This document shows positions 6,797 to 13,617 of a stretch of DNA of 15,062 bases, piece after piece. Each line of letters begins with the position of its first letter. The stretch's first letter is position 1. The position numbers and the translations under genes are program-made. The stretch covers positions 1 through 15,062 of the forward strand of contig DAIRGS010000172.1 of the NCBI GenBank assembly GCA_036794395.1. Direction: 5' to 3'. Source of the DNA: DASXMX01 sp036794395 (GTDB lineage: Bacteria > Planctomycetota > Phycisphaerae > Tepidisphaerales > Tepidisphaeraceae). The notes beneath the pieces were generated by a model. The model worked only from the letters and a program-made list of their open reading frames with translations, had not been told where the DNA came from and did no database searches.

Positions 6797-8016
6797 AGTT
6801 CCAATACAAGGGCTTCGACGTATCCGGGCAGCCGGTCGCGGCGTCAATCGACGCGGCCAGCGCGGCCGAGGCATCTGAATCGCTGCGCCGCCAGGGCACA
6901 TTCGTTACCCAGATTCTCGAGGGCGGCGCTGGGGCGGCGGGACATTTCAGCGGGCATCGACGCGCCCCTCGCGCCGGTGTCCGGCTCAAGAACCTCGCCA
7001 TGTTCACCCGCCAGTTACAGGTTCTGGTTTCAACCGGAACGCCATTGGCCCAGTCACTGGCCGCGCTCGAGCGACAATCCACCAACGTGTCCTGGCGCGA
7101 AGTCGTTTCTGATTTACGCCTTCGGGTTGAATCCGGCGCTTCGCTGTCTGGAGCGATGGCCGAGCATCCGGGGCATTTCGATTCGATCTGCCGGAGCTTG
7201 ATCGCGGCTGGTGAATCCGCGGGAAATCTTGCGGTGATGCTCGATCGGCTTGCAAGCCTGTCGCGCAAGCAGCTTCAGGTCCGACGATCGATCATCGGCG
7301 CGGCGGTCTATCCCTCGCTGCTGATCGTCGTGGCGTGCACGGTGTTGATTGTGATGCTCACGTTCGTGCTTCCTCGCTTTGCCGAGTTGTTTAAATCGCT
7401 CGATACTCCGCTGCCGCCAACCACGCGAGCTCTGATGGCCCTCAGCGCCGCCCTTCGGGCATTTTGGTGGCTGGCGGCTCCGATCGTCATTGGTGGCGTT
7501 GCGGCGGGGTGGGCATGGTGCAACTCGTCGGCGGGGAAACGTGCAACCGATACGCTGGTCCTGCTGGTGCCGCAGCTTGGCGGAATCGTCAAGAGCTTTG
7601 CCACCGCGCAGATCACCCGTCTTCTGGGAATCCTGTTGCAGGGTCGCGTGCCGCTTCTCGAAGCCCTCGAACTGACCAGCAGCGCCTGTTCGAATGCACA
7701 TTACAAAAACCTGATGGACGGCGCCGTGCAGGCGGTTACTCGCGGAGAGTCACTGGCGCTGGCGCTGTCCGATCCGCGCTTGATCCCGCCATCAGTGCAT
7801 GAGGCCATTCTGAGCGGGGAGCGCAGCGGGCAACTGGCGCCCCTACTCGCCACCCTGGCCGACTTCATGGACGAGACCAATGACGTGACCGTCCGGTCGC
7901 TCACCAGCATTCTCGAACCGATGATTCTGGTGGTCTTGGGCTTACTGGTTGGGTTTGTTGCCGTCAGCCTTTTCACGCCCCTGTTCGATCTCACTGCCGC
8001 GACGGGAGGTGGCTGA
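6793..8016 (+). CDS. GspF/PilC-family inner-membrane platform protein
   Basis: A 407-residue polytopic membrane protein that couples the ATPase to pilin extraction from the inner membrane. Two repeated T2SSF domains are visible, at about 69-191 and 271-393, each with its glycine-rich signature (AAGESAGNL at 138-146, SGERSGQL at 341-348). Three membrane helices lie near 173-193, 225-243 and 376-396, and length is normal for GspF/PilC. The short N-terminal segment (FQYKGFDVSGQPV) is the usual cytoplasmic start. The ATG overlaps the ATPase stop by four bases, with GAGGTGG just upstream. The stop shares a base with the PilM-like start. Confidence 0.96.
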   Translation: MKFQYKGFDVSGQPVAASIDAASAAEASESLRRQGTFVTQILEGGAGAAGHFSGHRRAPRAGVRLKNLAMFTRQLQVLVSTGTPLAQSLAALERQSTNVSWREVVSDLRLRVESGASLSGAMAEHPGHFDSICRSLIAAGESAGNLAVMLDRLASLSRKQLQVRRSIIGAAVYPSLLIVVACTVLIVMLTFVLPRFAELFKSLDTPLPPTTRALMALSAALRAFWWLAAPIVIGGVAAGWAWCNSSAGKRATDTLVLLVPQLGGIVKSFATAQITRLLGILLQGRVPLLEALELTSSACSNAHYKNLMDGAVQAVTRGESLALALSDPRLIPPSVHEAILSGERSGQLAPLLATLADFMDETNDVTVRSLTSILEPMILVVLGLLVGFVAVSLFTPLFDLTAATGGG

Positions 8017-9059
8017 TGAATGGCATGTTCTCGCGTCGATCACCGATTGGGCTGGATATTGGCGCACATTGCGTGAAGGCCGTTCAATCCGTTCCGGGAA
8101 AGAGCGGACGGAGCATCGTGGCATGCACGCGTTTCCCGCGTCTCATGCCCGACACCCCAATCTCGCCTGCGGAGCTCACGGACGTGCGGGCGATCTTACG
8201 GAGACAGGGTTTTTCCGGCTTCGATGTCGTGATCGCCGCGAACAACGACAAGGTATTGACCGGCGCGGTGGAGTTGCCGGCGCGACGGCCTGACGTGCCG
8301 ATGGATCAGATCGCGCGGGCGGAGTTCTCCCGCATACAGAAGTGCGATCTAGCGACAGCCGAGTTCGCCTGGTGGGAACTGCCCACGCCGGCCCGCGGCG
8401 GAAAGGGCACGCACGTGATGGCCGTCGCCTATCCGCATGGTGAGGCGAACAGCCAGCTTGCTGTATATGACCAGGCAGGGTTTCGCGTGCGGGCCATTGA
8501 AACACCCGCCGTGGCGCTGGGAAGAACTTGCCTCGTCAGTGCGCCGGGCCACGCAACCGTTGCTGCCGTCGATCTCGGATGGCGCAGTGCAACGATCGTC
8601 CTGATGCGAAGCGGGGTGGTGGCCTATGAACGACGCAATCCTGCCGGGGGGCTGTCGAAGCTGCATGCGGTGCTTGCCGGGCGGCTTCGCTGTGATGCTC
8701 AGGTTGCCGAACAGATCGTCTCGGAAATTGGCTTAACGGGCGAAGTGAGCCCCGAAGCAGCGGAAATGGCAGAAGAAGCTCGGCCAGTTATTGCGGGTCA
8801 TCTCGATGCGGTTGCCGAAGAAGTGCGCAAAGCCTGCGGATATGTTTCCCATCAATACCCTGAAGCGCCGGTGACGGCGCTGGTCGTTGCCGGCGGCGGG
8901 GCGTGCATTGCCGGAGTAATCGACTATCTGGCGGCGGCATTGAAGATTCAGGTGTTGGCTGCCGAACCCGGAACTGTTCAAAGTCGCGGGCGTGGTCAAC
9001 GTCCGGCTGCGACTTCATCGCATGCCTCGGCGGCGGGTCTGGCCGCTCACTTGGACTAA
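8016..9059 (+). CDS. pilM: PilM-like actin-fold ATPase of the assembly complex
   Basis: A 347-residue cytoplasmic protein of the PilM/FtsA actin-like family, which binds the N-terminal tail of PilN and links the cytoplasmic motor to the inner-membrane alignment complex. Nucleotide-binding signatures are present: phosphate-1 loop IGLDIG (11-16), phosphate-2 loop AAVDLG (183-188) and adenosine motif VVAGGGA (290-296). The first loop is followed by HCVKAVQ, as expected. A low-complexity Gly/Arg/Ser segment (about 319-335) precedes the C terminus. GGGAGGTGG lies just before the ATG, which overlaps the upstream stop by one base. The next gene has the PilM-binding motif. A GspL-like role is the functional equivalent in type II secretion systems. 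Confidence 0.87.
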   Translation: MNGMFSRRSPIGLDIGAHCVKAVQSVPGKSGRSIVACTRFPRLMPDTPISPAELTDVRAILRRQGFSGFDVVIAANNDKVLTGAVELPARRPDVPMDQIARAEFSRIQKCDLATAEFAWWELPTPARGGKGTHVMAVAYPHGEANSQLAVYDQAGFRVRAIETPAVALGRTCLVSAPGHATVAAVDLGWRSATIVLMRSGVVAYERRNPAGGLSKLHAVLAGRLRCDAQVAEQIVSEIGLTGEVSPEAAEMAEEARPVIAGHLDAVAEEVRKACGYVSHQYPEAPVTALVVAGGGACIAGVIDYLAAALKIQVLAAEPGTVQSRGRGQRPAATSSHASAAGLAAHLD

Positions 9060-9061
9060 TT

Positions 9062-9646
9062 ATGGCAACGATGAACCTCATCCCGATGGAGCGACAGGTG
9101 CGCAACGCACGGATTAACCGTGTGCGCGCCTGGTCATACGCGGGCGGAGGCCTGACAACGGCCCTCGGATTATTGTGGGCCTGCTGCGCTGCCGCACCGT
9201 CGCAGGTCGATGCTCCTTCAGCAGAAATGTTCTCCAAGGCCGCCGCGGAGATGACCAAAGCCAATGAGGAAGCGCTGCCACGGCGGCGGGAACTGGCCTC
9301 CCTGCAGGAGAAGGTGGCCTCACGACAATACATCACCGAGCAGCCTGACTTCAGCCTGCTATTGGCGTTGCTCTCCCAAGTGACCGGGGACGATGTCGTG
9401 CTCAACCATTGCGAACTGACGCACGCCTTAACGCCCGCCGAGATCGATCGCGCACAACTCCTGCGCATCGGGGGCATGGCTCGAAGCCAGCCGTCCGTGG
9501 CCGCGTTCATGCTGGCGTTGGAAGGTACGGGAATATTCAAGAACGTTACATTGGTGCGCAGTAACGAACAGCCATTGATGAATGCCCAGGTGGCCGGGTT
9601 CCAGATTCAATGCACCATCGGGCCGGTGCAGCAGGGGGGGCAATGA
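9062..9646 (+). CDS. pilN: PilN-like inner-membrane alignment protein
   Basis: A 194-residue single-pass membrane protein. It begins with a short cytoplasmic tail containing NLIP (residues 5-8), the hallmark motif by which PilN docks into PilM. A membrane helix follows at about 24-45, then a coiled-coil-prone segment (about 58-92) and a PilN/Fimbrial-assembly-type alpha/beta domain to the end. It should form the PilN-PilO heterodimer. Two starts are possible: ATG 9062 (used here) or ATG 9071, which would place NLIP immediately after the methionine as in many homologues. No clear Shine-Dalgarno is seen for either, so coupling to the upstream stop two bases away is likely. The stop overlaps the PilO-like start. 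Confidence 0.85.
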   Translation: MATMNLIPMERQVRNARINRVRAWSYAGGGLTTALGLLWACCAAAPSQVDAPSAEMFSKAAAEMTKANEEALPRRRELASLQEKVASRQYITEQPDFSLLLALLSQVTGDDVVLNHCELTHALTPAEIDRAQLLRIGGMARSQPSVAAFMLALEGTGIFKNVTLVRSNEQPLMNAQVAGFQIQCTIGPVQQGGQ

Positions 9647-10215
9647 ATCGGGAGCTAAAACAGCAGCGTTTCGCCATTGATGCTTTAGGCGCTATTTCGT
9701 GCGCGCTGATCGTGACTGTGATCTATTTGGTTGGCTTTGGCCCGATCCTCCGGCAGAAGCAAACGGCCTCCGGATTACATCGGCAGCTCGCCGTTCAGCG
9801 GCAACGAGTTGCGACCGCCCAGGCCGGCGTGCGCCAGCTCAAGCAGCAGATTTCGGTGCTCAACGCTCTGGTTTCCAAAGAGGCAATCAATCCGGCTCAA
9901 GCCCTCCATTCCAATGCCCGCTTGCAGGAAATCACCTCGCTGGCCGCCGCTCGCGGATTGACGATCAAGGGCGTCGAGCCGGGTCTTGCCCGGCAAGAAT
10001 TGCACTATCAGGCAATGCCATTGCGCCTACGCGGAAATGGCACTTACAGTGGATGTGTCCTGTTCCTTCACGATCTTCGCCGGATGCTGCGCGACACAAC
10101 CCTGACCGGATTTAGTCTAACCGGCAGCCCCGAGACGGCAGGGTCACCTGTAACGTTCGACCTGGATTTATGCTGGTACGCGGTTCCAACCGTCGCCAGC
10201 GTTCAGGAGCACTAA
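9643..10215 (+). CDS. pilO: PilO-like inner-membrane alignment protein
   Basis: A 190-residue protein with a short cytoplasmic tail, a membrane helix at about 13-34, a coiled-coil segment (about 40-80, rich in Q/R/L with spacing typical of PilO) and a periplasmic ferredoxin-like domain (about 85-185). The order PilM-PilN-PilO and the matched topology of the last two are diagnostic of the alignment subcomplex; sequence conservation of PilO itself is low, so the call rests on context plus topology. The ATG overlaps the PilN stop by four bases and is preceded by a run of G residues that can act as a ribosome-binding site. GspM is the type II secretion counterpart. Confidence 0.8.
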   Translation: MNRELKQQRFAIDALGAISCALIVTVIYLVGFGPILRQKQTASGLHRQLAVQRQRVATAQAGVRQLKQQISVLNALVSKEAINPAQALHSNARLQEITSLAAARGLTIKGVEPGLARQELHYQAMPLRLRGNGTYSGCVLFLHDLRRMLRDTTLTGFSLTGSPETAGSPVTFDLDLCWYAVPTVASVQEH

Positions 10216-10221
10216 CTCTCA

Positions 10222-10779
10222 ATGCAATTCCAGAAGAAACATAAGATCTATGCGGCGCTCGTGGGGGCAGCACTGGTGGCGTGGGGCATCGACGCGATGT
10301 TCTTCGAATCGGCGCCATCCGGGCCACCAGTCGCATCCGCGGCAACACAGGCCGATGCCATTGGGCCTCCAGCCCCTTCCGCCGAAGCAAAGCCGACTCC
10401 CAAAACTGATGGGGACAGCAAGTGGCTCGCAGCTCAACTACAGGTCTGGTCCGCGAAATCGACCTTTGATCTGGAATCCGTCCGCGACGTGTTCGCCACG
10501 CCCGTCTCGTGGGCTCCCCCGAAAATGGAGGCGGTCGCACCGTCAAAGTCCACCGAAAAAATCTCCAGCGACTTTCAGCGGCAACATCATCTTACCGCGG
10601 TGGTTCTCGGCTCCTCGGGCGGTAGCGCGTTAATCGATGGCCGGCTCCTGCACATTGGACAATCGGTGGCAGGATGCCGTCTGATTTCAGTCAGCAGCGG
10701 GTGCGCCGATCTTTCCGGGCCCGACGGCCAGACCTTCCGAATCGTTATCGGATCCGATGACGGAAAATCGCCCAAATAA
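10222..10779 (+). CDS. GspC/PilP-like periplasmic linker protein
   Basis: A 185-residue protein with one N-terminal membrane helix (about 9-28), a proline/alanine-rich linker (about 29-65) and a small beta domain at the C terminus (about 118-175). That domain, from HLTAVVLGSSGGSALIDGRL to TFRIVIGS, has the alternating hydrophobic pattern and the G-x-A-L-I-D-G / H-I-G-Q-x-V turn of the HR domain of GspC and of PilP. In both families it contacts the secretin. It follows PilO, exactly where PilP belongs. This argues that a secretin exists elsewhere in the genome. AGGAG lies 12 bases before the ATG, rather far. A membrane helix instead of a lipobox cysteine favours GspC over classical lipoprotein PilP. 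Confidence 0.75.
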   Translation: MQFQKKHKIYAALVGAALVAWGIDAMFFESAPSGPPVASAATQADAIGPPAPSAEAKPTPKTDGDSKWLAAQLQVWSAKSTFDLESVRDVFATPVSWAPPKMEAVAPSKSTEKISSDFQRQHHLTAVVLGSSGGSALIDGRLLHIGQSVAGCRLISVSSGCADLSGPDGQTFRIVIGSDDGKSPK

Positions 10780-10851
10780 ACTGATGTTCCGAAGTCAAAG
10801 ATCATTAAGTCAATTTGCAGTTTCACCGATGGTCAAGGGGCCAGACATTTT

Positions 10852-10862
10852 AGGAGCAGGAG
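10852..10862 (+). promoter_or_regulatory. Tandem Shine-Dalgarno of the major pseudopilin
   Basis: Two AGGAG copies at 10852-10856 and 10858-10862 precede the ATG at 10867 with spacings of 10 and 4 bases. This is the strongest ribosome-binding region in the cluster, in keeping with a major structural subunit. The rest of the 87-base gap (10780-10866) shows no convincing -35/-10 pair. Confidence 0.6.
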
Positions 10863-10866
10863 TACC

Positions 10867-11352
10867 ATGAAGCATTCAAGTCGTCATCCATCGGGTTTTA
10901 CTCTTATCGAATTGGTCGTTGTTGTCGTGATCATTGCGATCATCGCCGCAATCGCGATCCCAAAAATGAGCCGCGGATCTGCCGGCGCCGCCGATTCGGC
11001 CGTTGCCCAGGACCTGTCCACCATGCGCGCCGCGATCGAACTGTTCCAAACCGAGCACAGCGGCACGTACCCCAGCAGCACCTCCGCGGCAACGTTCGTC
11101 AACCAGATGACGCAATACACCGATTCTTCCGGCGCCGCCCAGGCCGCCAAGGATGCGACTCACATTTACGGTCCCTACCTTAAGGCGATCCCGAATCTCC
11201 CGGTCGGCACCAACAAGGGTTTGAGCACCATGACTATTACCGGTCCGGCCGGCACAGGCACCTTCGGCTGGTACTACGATGGCACCACCGTCTGGGCCAA
11301 CGATCCAACCGGCGACGCCGATGTGCGGACGACTCCCTACAACACCTACTAA
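10867..11352 (+). CDS. gspG: Major pseudopilin, GspG-like
   Basis: A 161-residue type IV prepilin-family protein. The leader is ten residues ending in G10, cleaved before F11; the mature N terminus FTLIELVVVVVIIAIIAAIA has E at +5 for subunit registration and forms the membrane and filament-core helix. The soluble part contains a GspG-like organisation: helix with LSTMRAAIELFQTEHSGTYPS, a loop region, a YGPYLKAIPNLPVG segment and the C-terminal GWYYDGTTVWAND strand. It is the only one of the four pilin-like proteins with the canonical glycine at -1, and it has the best translation signal and its own flanking gaps, all consistent with the major subunit. Whether the filament is a short pseudopilus or a long pilus cannot be told from sequence. 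Confidence 0.93.
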   Translation: MKHSSRHPSGFTLIELVVVVVIIAIIAAIAIPKMSRGSAGAADSAVAQDLSTMRAAIELFQTEHSGTYPSSTSAATFVNQMTQYTDSSGAAQAAKDATHIYGPYLKAIPNLPVGTNKGLSTMTITGPAGTGTFGWYYDGTTVWANDPTGDADVRTTPYNTY

Positions 11353-11380
11353 TTCCGGCGACTTCAACGAAGTAATCGGT

Positions 11381-11411
11381 GGGCCGTGCGGACGAATTTT
11401 CCGCACGGCCC
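11381..11411 (+). terminator. Perfect 12-bp hairpin after the major pseudopilin gene
   Basis: GGGCCGTGCGGA (11381-11392) pairs perfectly with TCCGCACGGCCC (11400-11411) around a seven-base loop. It begins 28 bases after the pseudopilin stop. No U-tract follows, so it is more likely an mRNA-stabilising or attenuating stem between the major pseudopilin and the minor pseudopilins than a full Rho-independent terminator. Confidence 0.75.
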
Positions 11412-11427
11412 TCCTGCGAATCAGGCC

Positions 11428-11931
11428 ATGCGAATTGCGGCAATGGCGTCAGACATGTCTAAATCCCGAGCAATTCGATCGCGTTACGCCGCGTTCAGCC
11501 TGATCGAGCTGGCTTTTGTAACCGCCATCATCGGCATCACATGCGCCATCGTCCTGCCCCACTGGTCCAACTCCATTCAGAACTATCAACTGGCGCTGGC
11601 GGCTCAGCGTGTTGCCGCGGATCTGGCTTGGGCGCGATCATGTGCCAATAGCTCCAGCAGCTCGGTTACAGTCAGCTTTAATCCCGGCGCCGGATCCTAT
11701 CAGATTCAGGGCGTGCCCAACCCGGACCATACCGGGCAAATTTACACGGTGAACCTGCTGGGCGACCCGTATCATGTCACACTCACCTCCGCCGGCTTCG
11801 GTGGCGCGACCACAATTCTTTTCGACGGATACGGCGCGCCCGCGCAAGGCGGCAGCGTCGTCCTCAGCTCAGCCGGCATTCAACGAACCATCAGCCTCGA
11901 TGCAGTCACTGGCCGAGTGACGATCCAATAA
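11428..11931 (+). CDS. gspH: Minor pseudopilin, GspH-like
   Basis: A protein of about 167 residues with a prepilin-type N terminus: a positively charged leader (SKSRAIRSRYAA), then FSLIELAFVTAIIGITCAIVLP. E is at +5, but the residue before the cleavage site is alanine, not glycine. The helix continues with QLALAAQRVAADLAWARSCANS, a pattern typical of GspH/FimT. The remainder is beta-rich and ends GIQRTISLDAVTGRVTIQ, also GspH/FimT-like. The frame is open further upstream into the hairpin, but starts within the stem are unlikely. ATG 11428 is used; ATG 11443 or 11455 would give a shorter, more usual leader. No Shine-Dalgarno decides between them. Confidence 0.85.
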   Translation: MRIAAMASDMSKSRAIRSRYAAFSLIELAFVTAIIGITCAIVLPHWSNSIQNYQLALAAQRVAADLAWARSCANSSSSSVTVSFNPGAGSYQIQGVPNPDHTGQIYTVNLLGDPYHVTLTSAGFGGATTILFDGYGAPAQGGSVVLSSAGIQRTISLDAVTGRVTIQ

Positions 11932-11992
11932 TTGTGGGCGACGCGTGCGCGCCCGGGTCAACTGCTTGAATTCGATAGTCGATATTTAATCT

Positions 11993-13075
11993 ATGTATCC
12001 ACGGCGCTTTATCCCTACTTGCCCAGGCGATCCGCCGCGATGCTTGCGCTCCACTGCCTTCACGCTGGTCGAGCTCGTACTATCGCTTTCGATCGCCTCG
12101 ATCCTGCTTCTTGCCATGCAGTCCACTGTGATGGTTGCCGCCCGGGCAATCCCCGACGGTCGAAACACCCCGTCGCGCATCGTGAATGGAACGCCGCCAT
12201 TGAGTGCGCTCTCGGCCGATCTTTTCTACGCAACTTCCATCACCGAAATGACGGCCACCGCCATCACGTTTATCGTCGCCGATCGCACCGGCGATGGCGC
12301 TCCTGAAAGCATTCGCTATGCCTGGTCGGGAATTGCCGGCGATCCATTGACGCGTCAATTCAACGGCGGAGCTGTCCTAAATGTCGTGCCGAGCGTGCAA
12401 TCGTTCGCCCTCGCATACGACAAACGCGCAGTCCAAGCCCCCACGACCTATTCCACAAGTTCCGAAATTCTGCTTGCCAGCAGCACGGGCGGCACGAGCA
12501 ACTTCTCCGTCCAGAGCAGTGCTTCACCAGCCCAGTATATTGTGCCGTCGTTTCCCGTCACGCCAACCACCTGGTCGGTCACTCGCGCCTTGATTCAGGC
12601 TAAATCCAGCGGCACGACAACCGGTCAGGCATTGATTGAAATCTCTCCTGTGGATGCCGGCGGTTATCCAACTTCAACCGTTTACGATCAGCAAACCCTT
12701 CTGGAAAGCTCACTTACTACAAGCTACGTCTGGCAGCAATTCACCTTCACCAGCGCCACGGGGCTCGCACCTGCTCAACCGGTCGCGCTGGTGGTTCGGT
12801 GGGCCAGCGATTCCACCGCATGCATCGTCCAGTACACGAGCGGCGGACTCCTCGGCGGCGGAAGTATGAATCAATACGATGGATCATCATGGTCCGCGGT
12901 CAATGGCGCGAATCTCAACTTCTATCTCTACGGCACGTACACGACTCCAAATCCTCCCACCAGCAACTATTTCCTGAAACTCGTTCGCTGCAATCTTCAA
13001 CTCACTTCCGAAACGGCCACCCAGCTGAATACCACCGTGCGCATCGTGAACGAACCTCAGGTGACAGGCCCATGA
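11993..13075 (+). CDS. Minor pseudopilin, GspJ-like, with inserted beta-sandwich domain
   Basis: A 360-residue protein, well above the usual 190-240 of GspJ. The leader (22 residues, ending LRSTA) is followed by FTLVELVLSLSIASILLLAMQ with E at +5 and alanine at -1. Residues about 65-145 look like the GspJ core (LSADLFYATSITEM, FIVADRTGDGAPESIRYAW, VPSVQSFALAYD). The last 35 (YFLKLVRCNLQL to TVRIVNEP) complete it. Between them lies an insert of about 165 residues (about 150-318), rich in Ser/Thr/Gly, with strand motifs WSVTRALIQAK, ALIEISPVD, YVWQQFTFTS and PVALVVRW, and one Cys-containing loop. The pattern resembles beta-sandwich modules of exported proteins (choice-of-anchor-R-like, from memory). 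The only in-frame ATG is 11993, with no clear Shine-Dalgarno. The stop overlaps the next start by four bases. Confidence 0.82.
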   Translation: MYPRRFIPTCPGDPPRCLRSTAFTLVELVLSLSIASILLLAMQSTVMVAARAIPDGRNTPSRIVNGTPPLSALSADLFYATSITEMTATAITFIVADRTGDGAPESIRYAWSGIAGDPLTRQFNGGAVLNVVPSVQSFALAYDKRAVQAPTTYSTSSEILLASSTGGTSNFSVQSSASPAQYIVPSFPVTPTTWSVTRALIQAKSSGTTTGQALIEISPVDAGGYPTSTVYDQQTLLESSLTTSYVWQQFTFTSATGLAPAQPVALVVRWASDSTACIVQYTSGGLLGGGSMNQYDGSSWSAVNGANLNFYLYGTYTTPNPPTSNYFLKLVRCNLQLTSETATQLNTTVRIVNEPQVTGP

Positions 13076-13602
13076 TCGCCGGCAACTCCCATCGTGTATT
13101 TTCCGGATATCGACCGCACTCGCGTGCCTTCACGCTGATCGAATGCGTCGTTGCTACCGCGCTTGTCGCGGGGATGACCGTCACCGCGCTAACAACGATC
13201 GCTTTCTCAGTCCGGGCTCAGGGCAAAGCCGCCGATCGCGCCACCGGTGGAATGTACGCCGATGCCATGATTGCCGAAATCATGAGCCAGGCGTATGTCG
13301 ATCCAAATGCCGCCGTACCGGTGTTCGGGCCTGAACCTGGCGAAGGCTCATCCTCCCGCGTCAACTGGAACGATGTGGACGACTACTCGGGCTGGAACGA
13401 ATCTCCCCTGCAAAACAAGGATGGGACCATCATTCCCAATACCACCGGTTGGCGGCGAAAAGTCAGTGTGGCCTGGGCTGTCACTGCGACGCCCGCCATC
13501 TCATCGCTCACCGACAGTGGCTGCAAACGGATCACTGTGACCGTCAGTCACAATGGCATTGCCGTGGTCACGCGCACCGTGTTGCGAACCAACGCGCCTT
13601 AA
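13072..13602 (+). CDS. Minor pseudopilin, GspI-like
   Basis: A 176-residue prepilin-type protein. The leader has 19 residues and ends HSRA; the mature N terminus is FTLIECVVATALVAGMTVTALTTI with E at +5 and alanine at -1. The helix continues into a DAMIAEIMSQAYVDP segment, like the GspI/PilV motif in which a helix is followed by a compact beta domain. An acidic/aromatic loop (NWNDVDDYSGWNESPLQNKDG) occupies the middle and a beta-rich end (KRITVTVSHNGIAVVTRTVLR) closes the protein, both common in GspI/PilV-like proteins. ATG 13072 overlaps the preceding stop by four bases; the frame is open further upstream but inside the GspJ-like gene. It probably forms part of the pseudopilus tip complex. 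Confidence 0.83.
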   Translation: MIAGNSHRVFSGYRPHSRAFTLIECVVATALVAGMTVTALTTIAFSVRAQGKAADRATGGMYADAMIAEIMSQAYVDPNAAVPVFGPEPGEGSSSRVNWNDVDDYSGWNESPLQNKDGTIIPNTTGWRRKVSVAWAVTATPAISSLTDSGCKRITVTVSHNGIAVVTRTVLRTNAP

Positions 13603-13617
13603 TCGGAGGATTCCGCG

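Noticed and set aside
8788..9540. Open frame of 250 residues antisense to the PilM/PilN-like genes
   Set aside because: It spans the junction of two well-supported genes on the other strand and has no recognisable motif.
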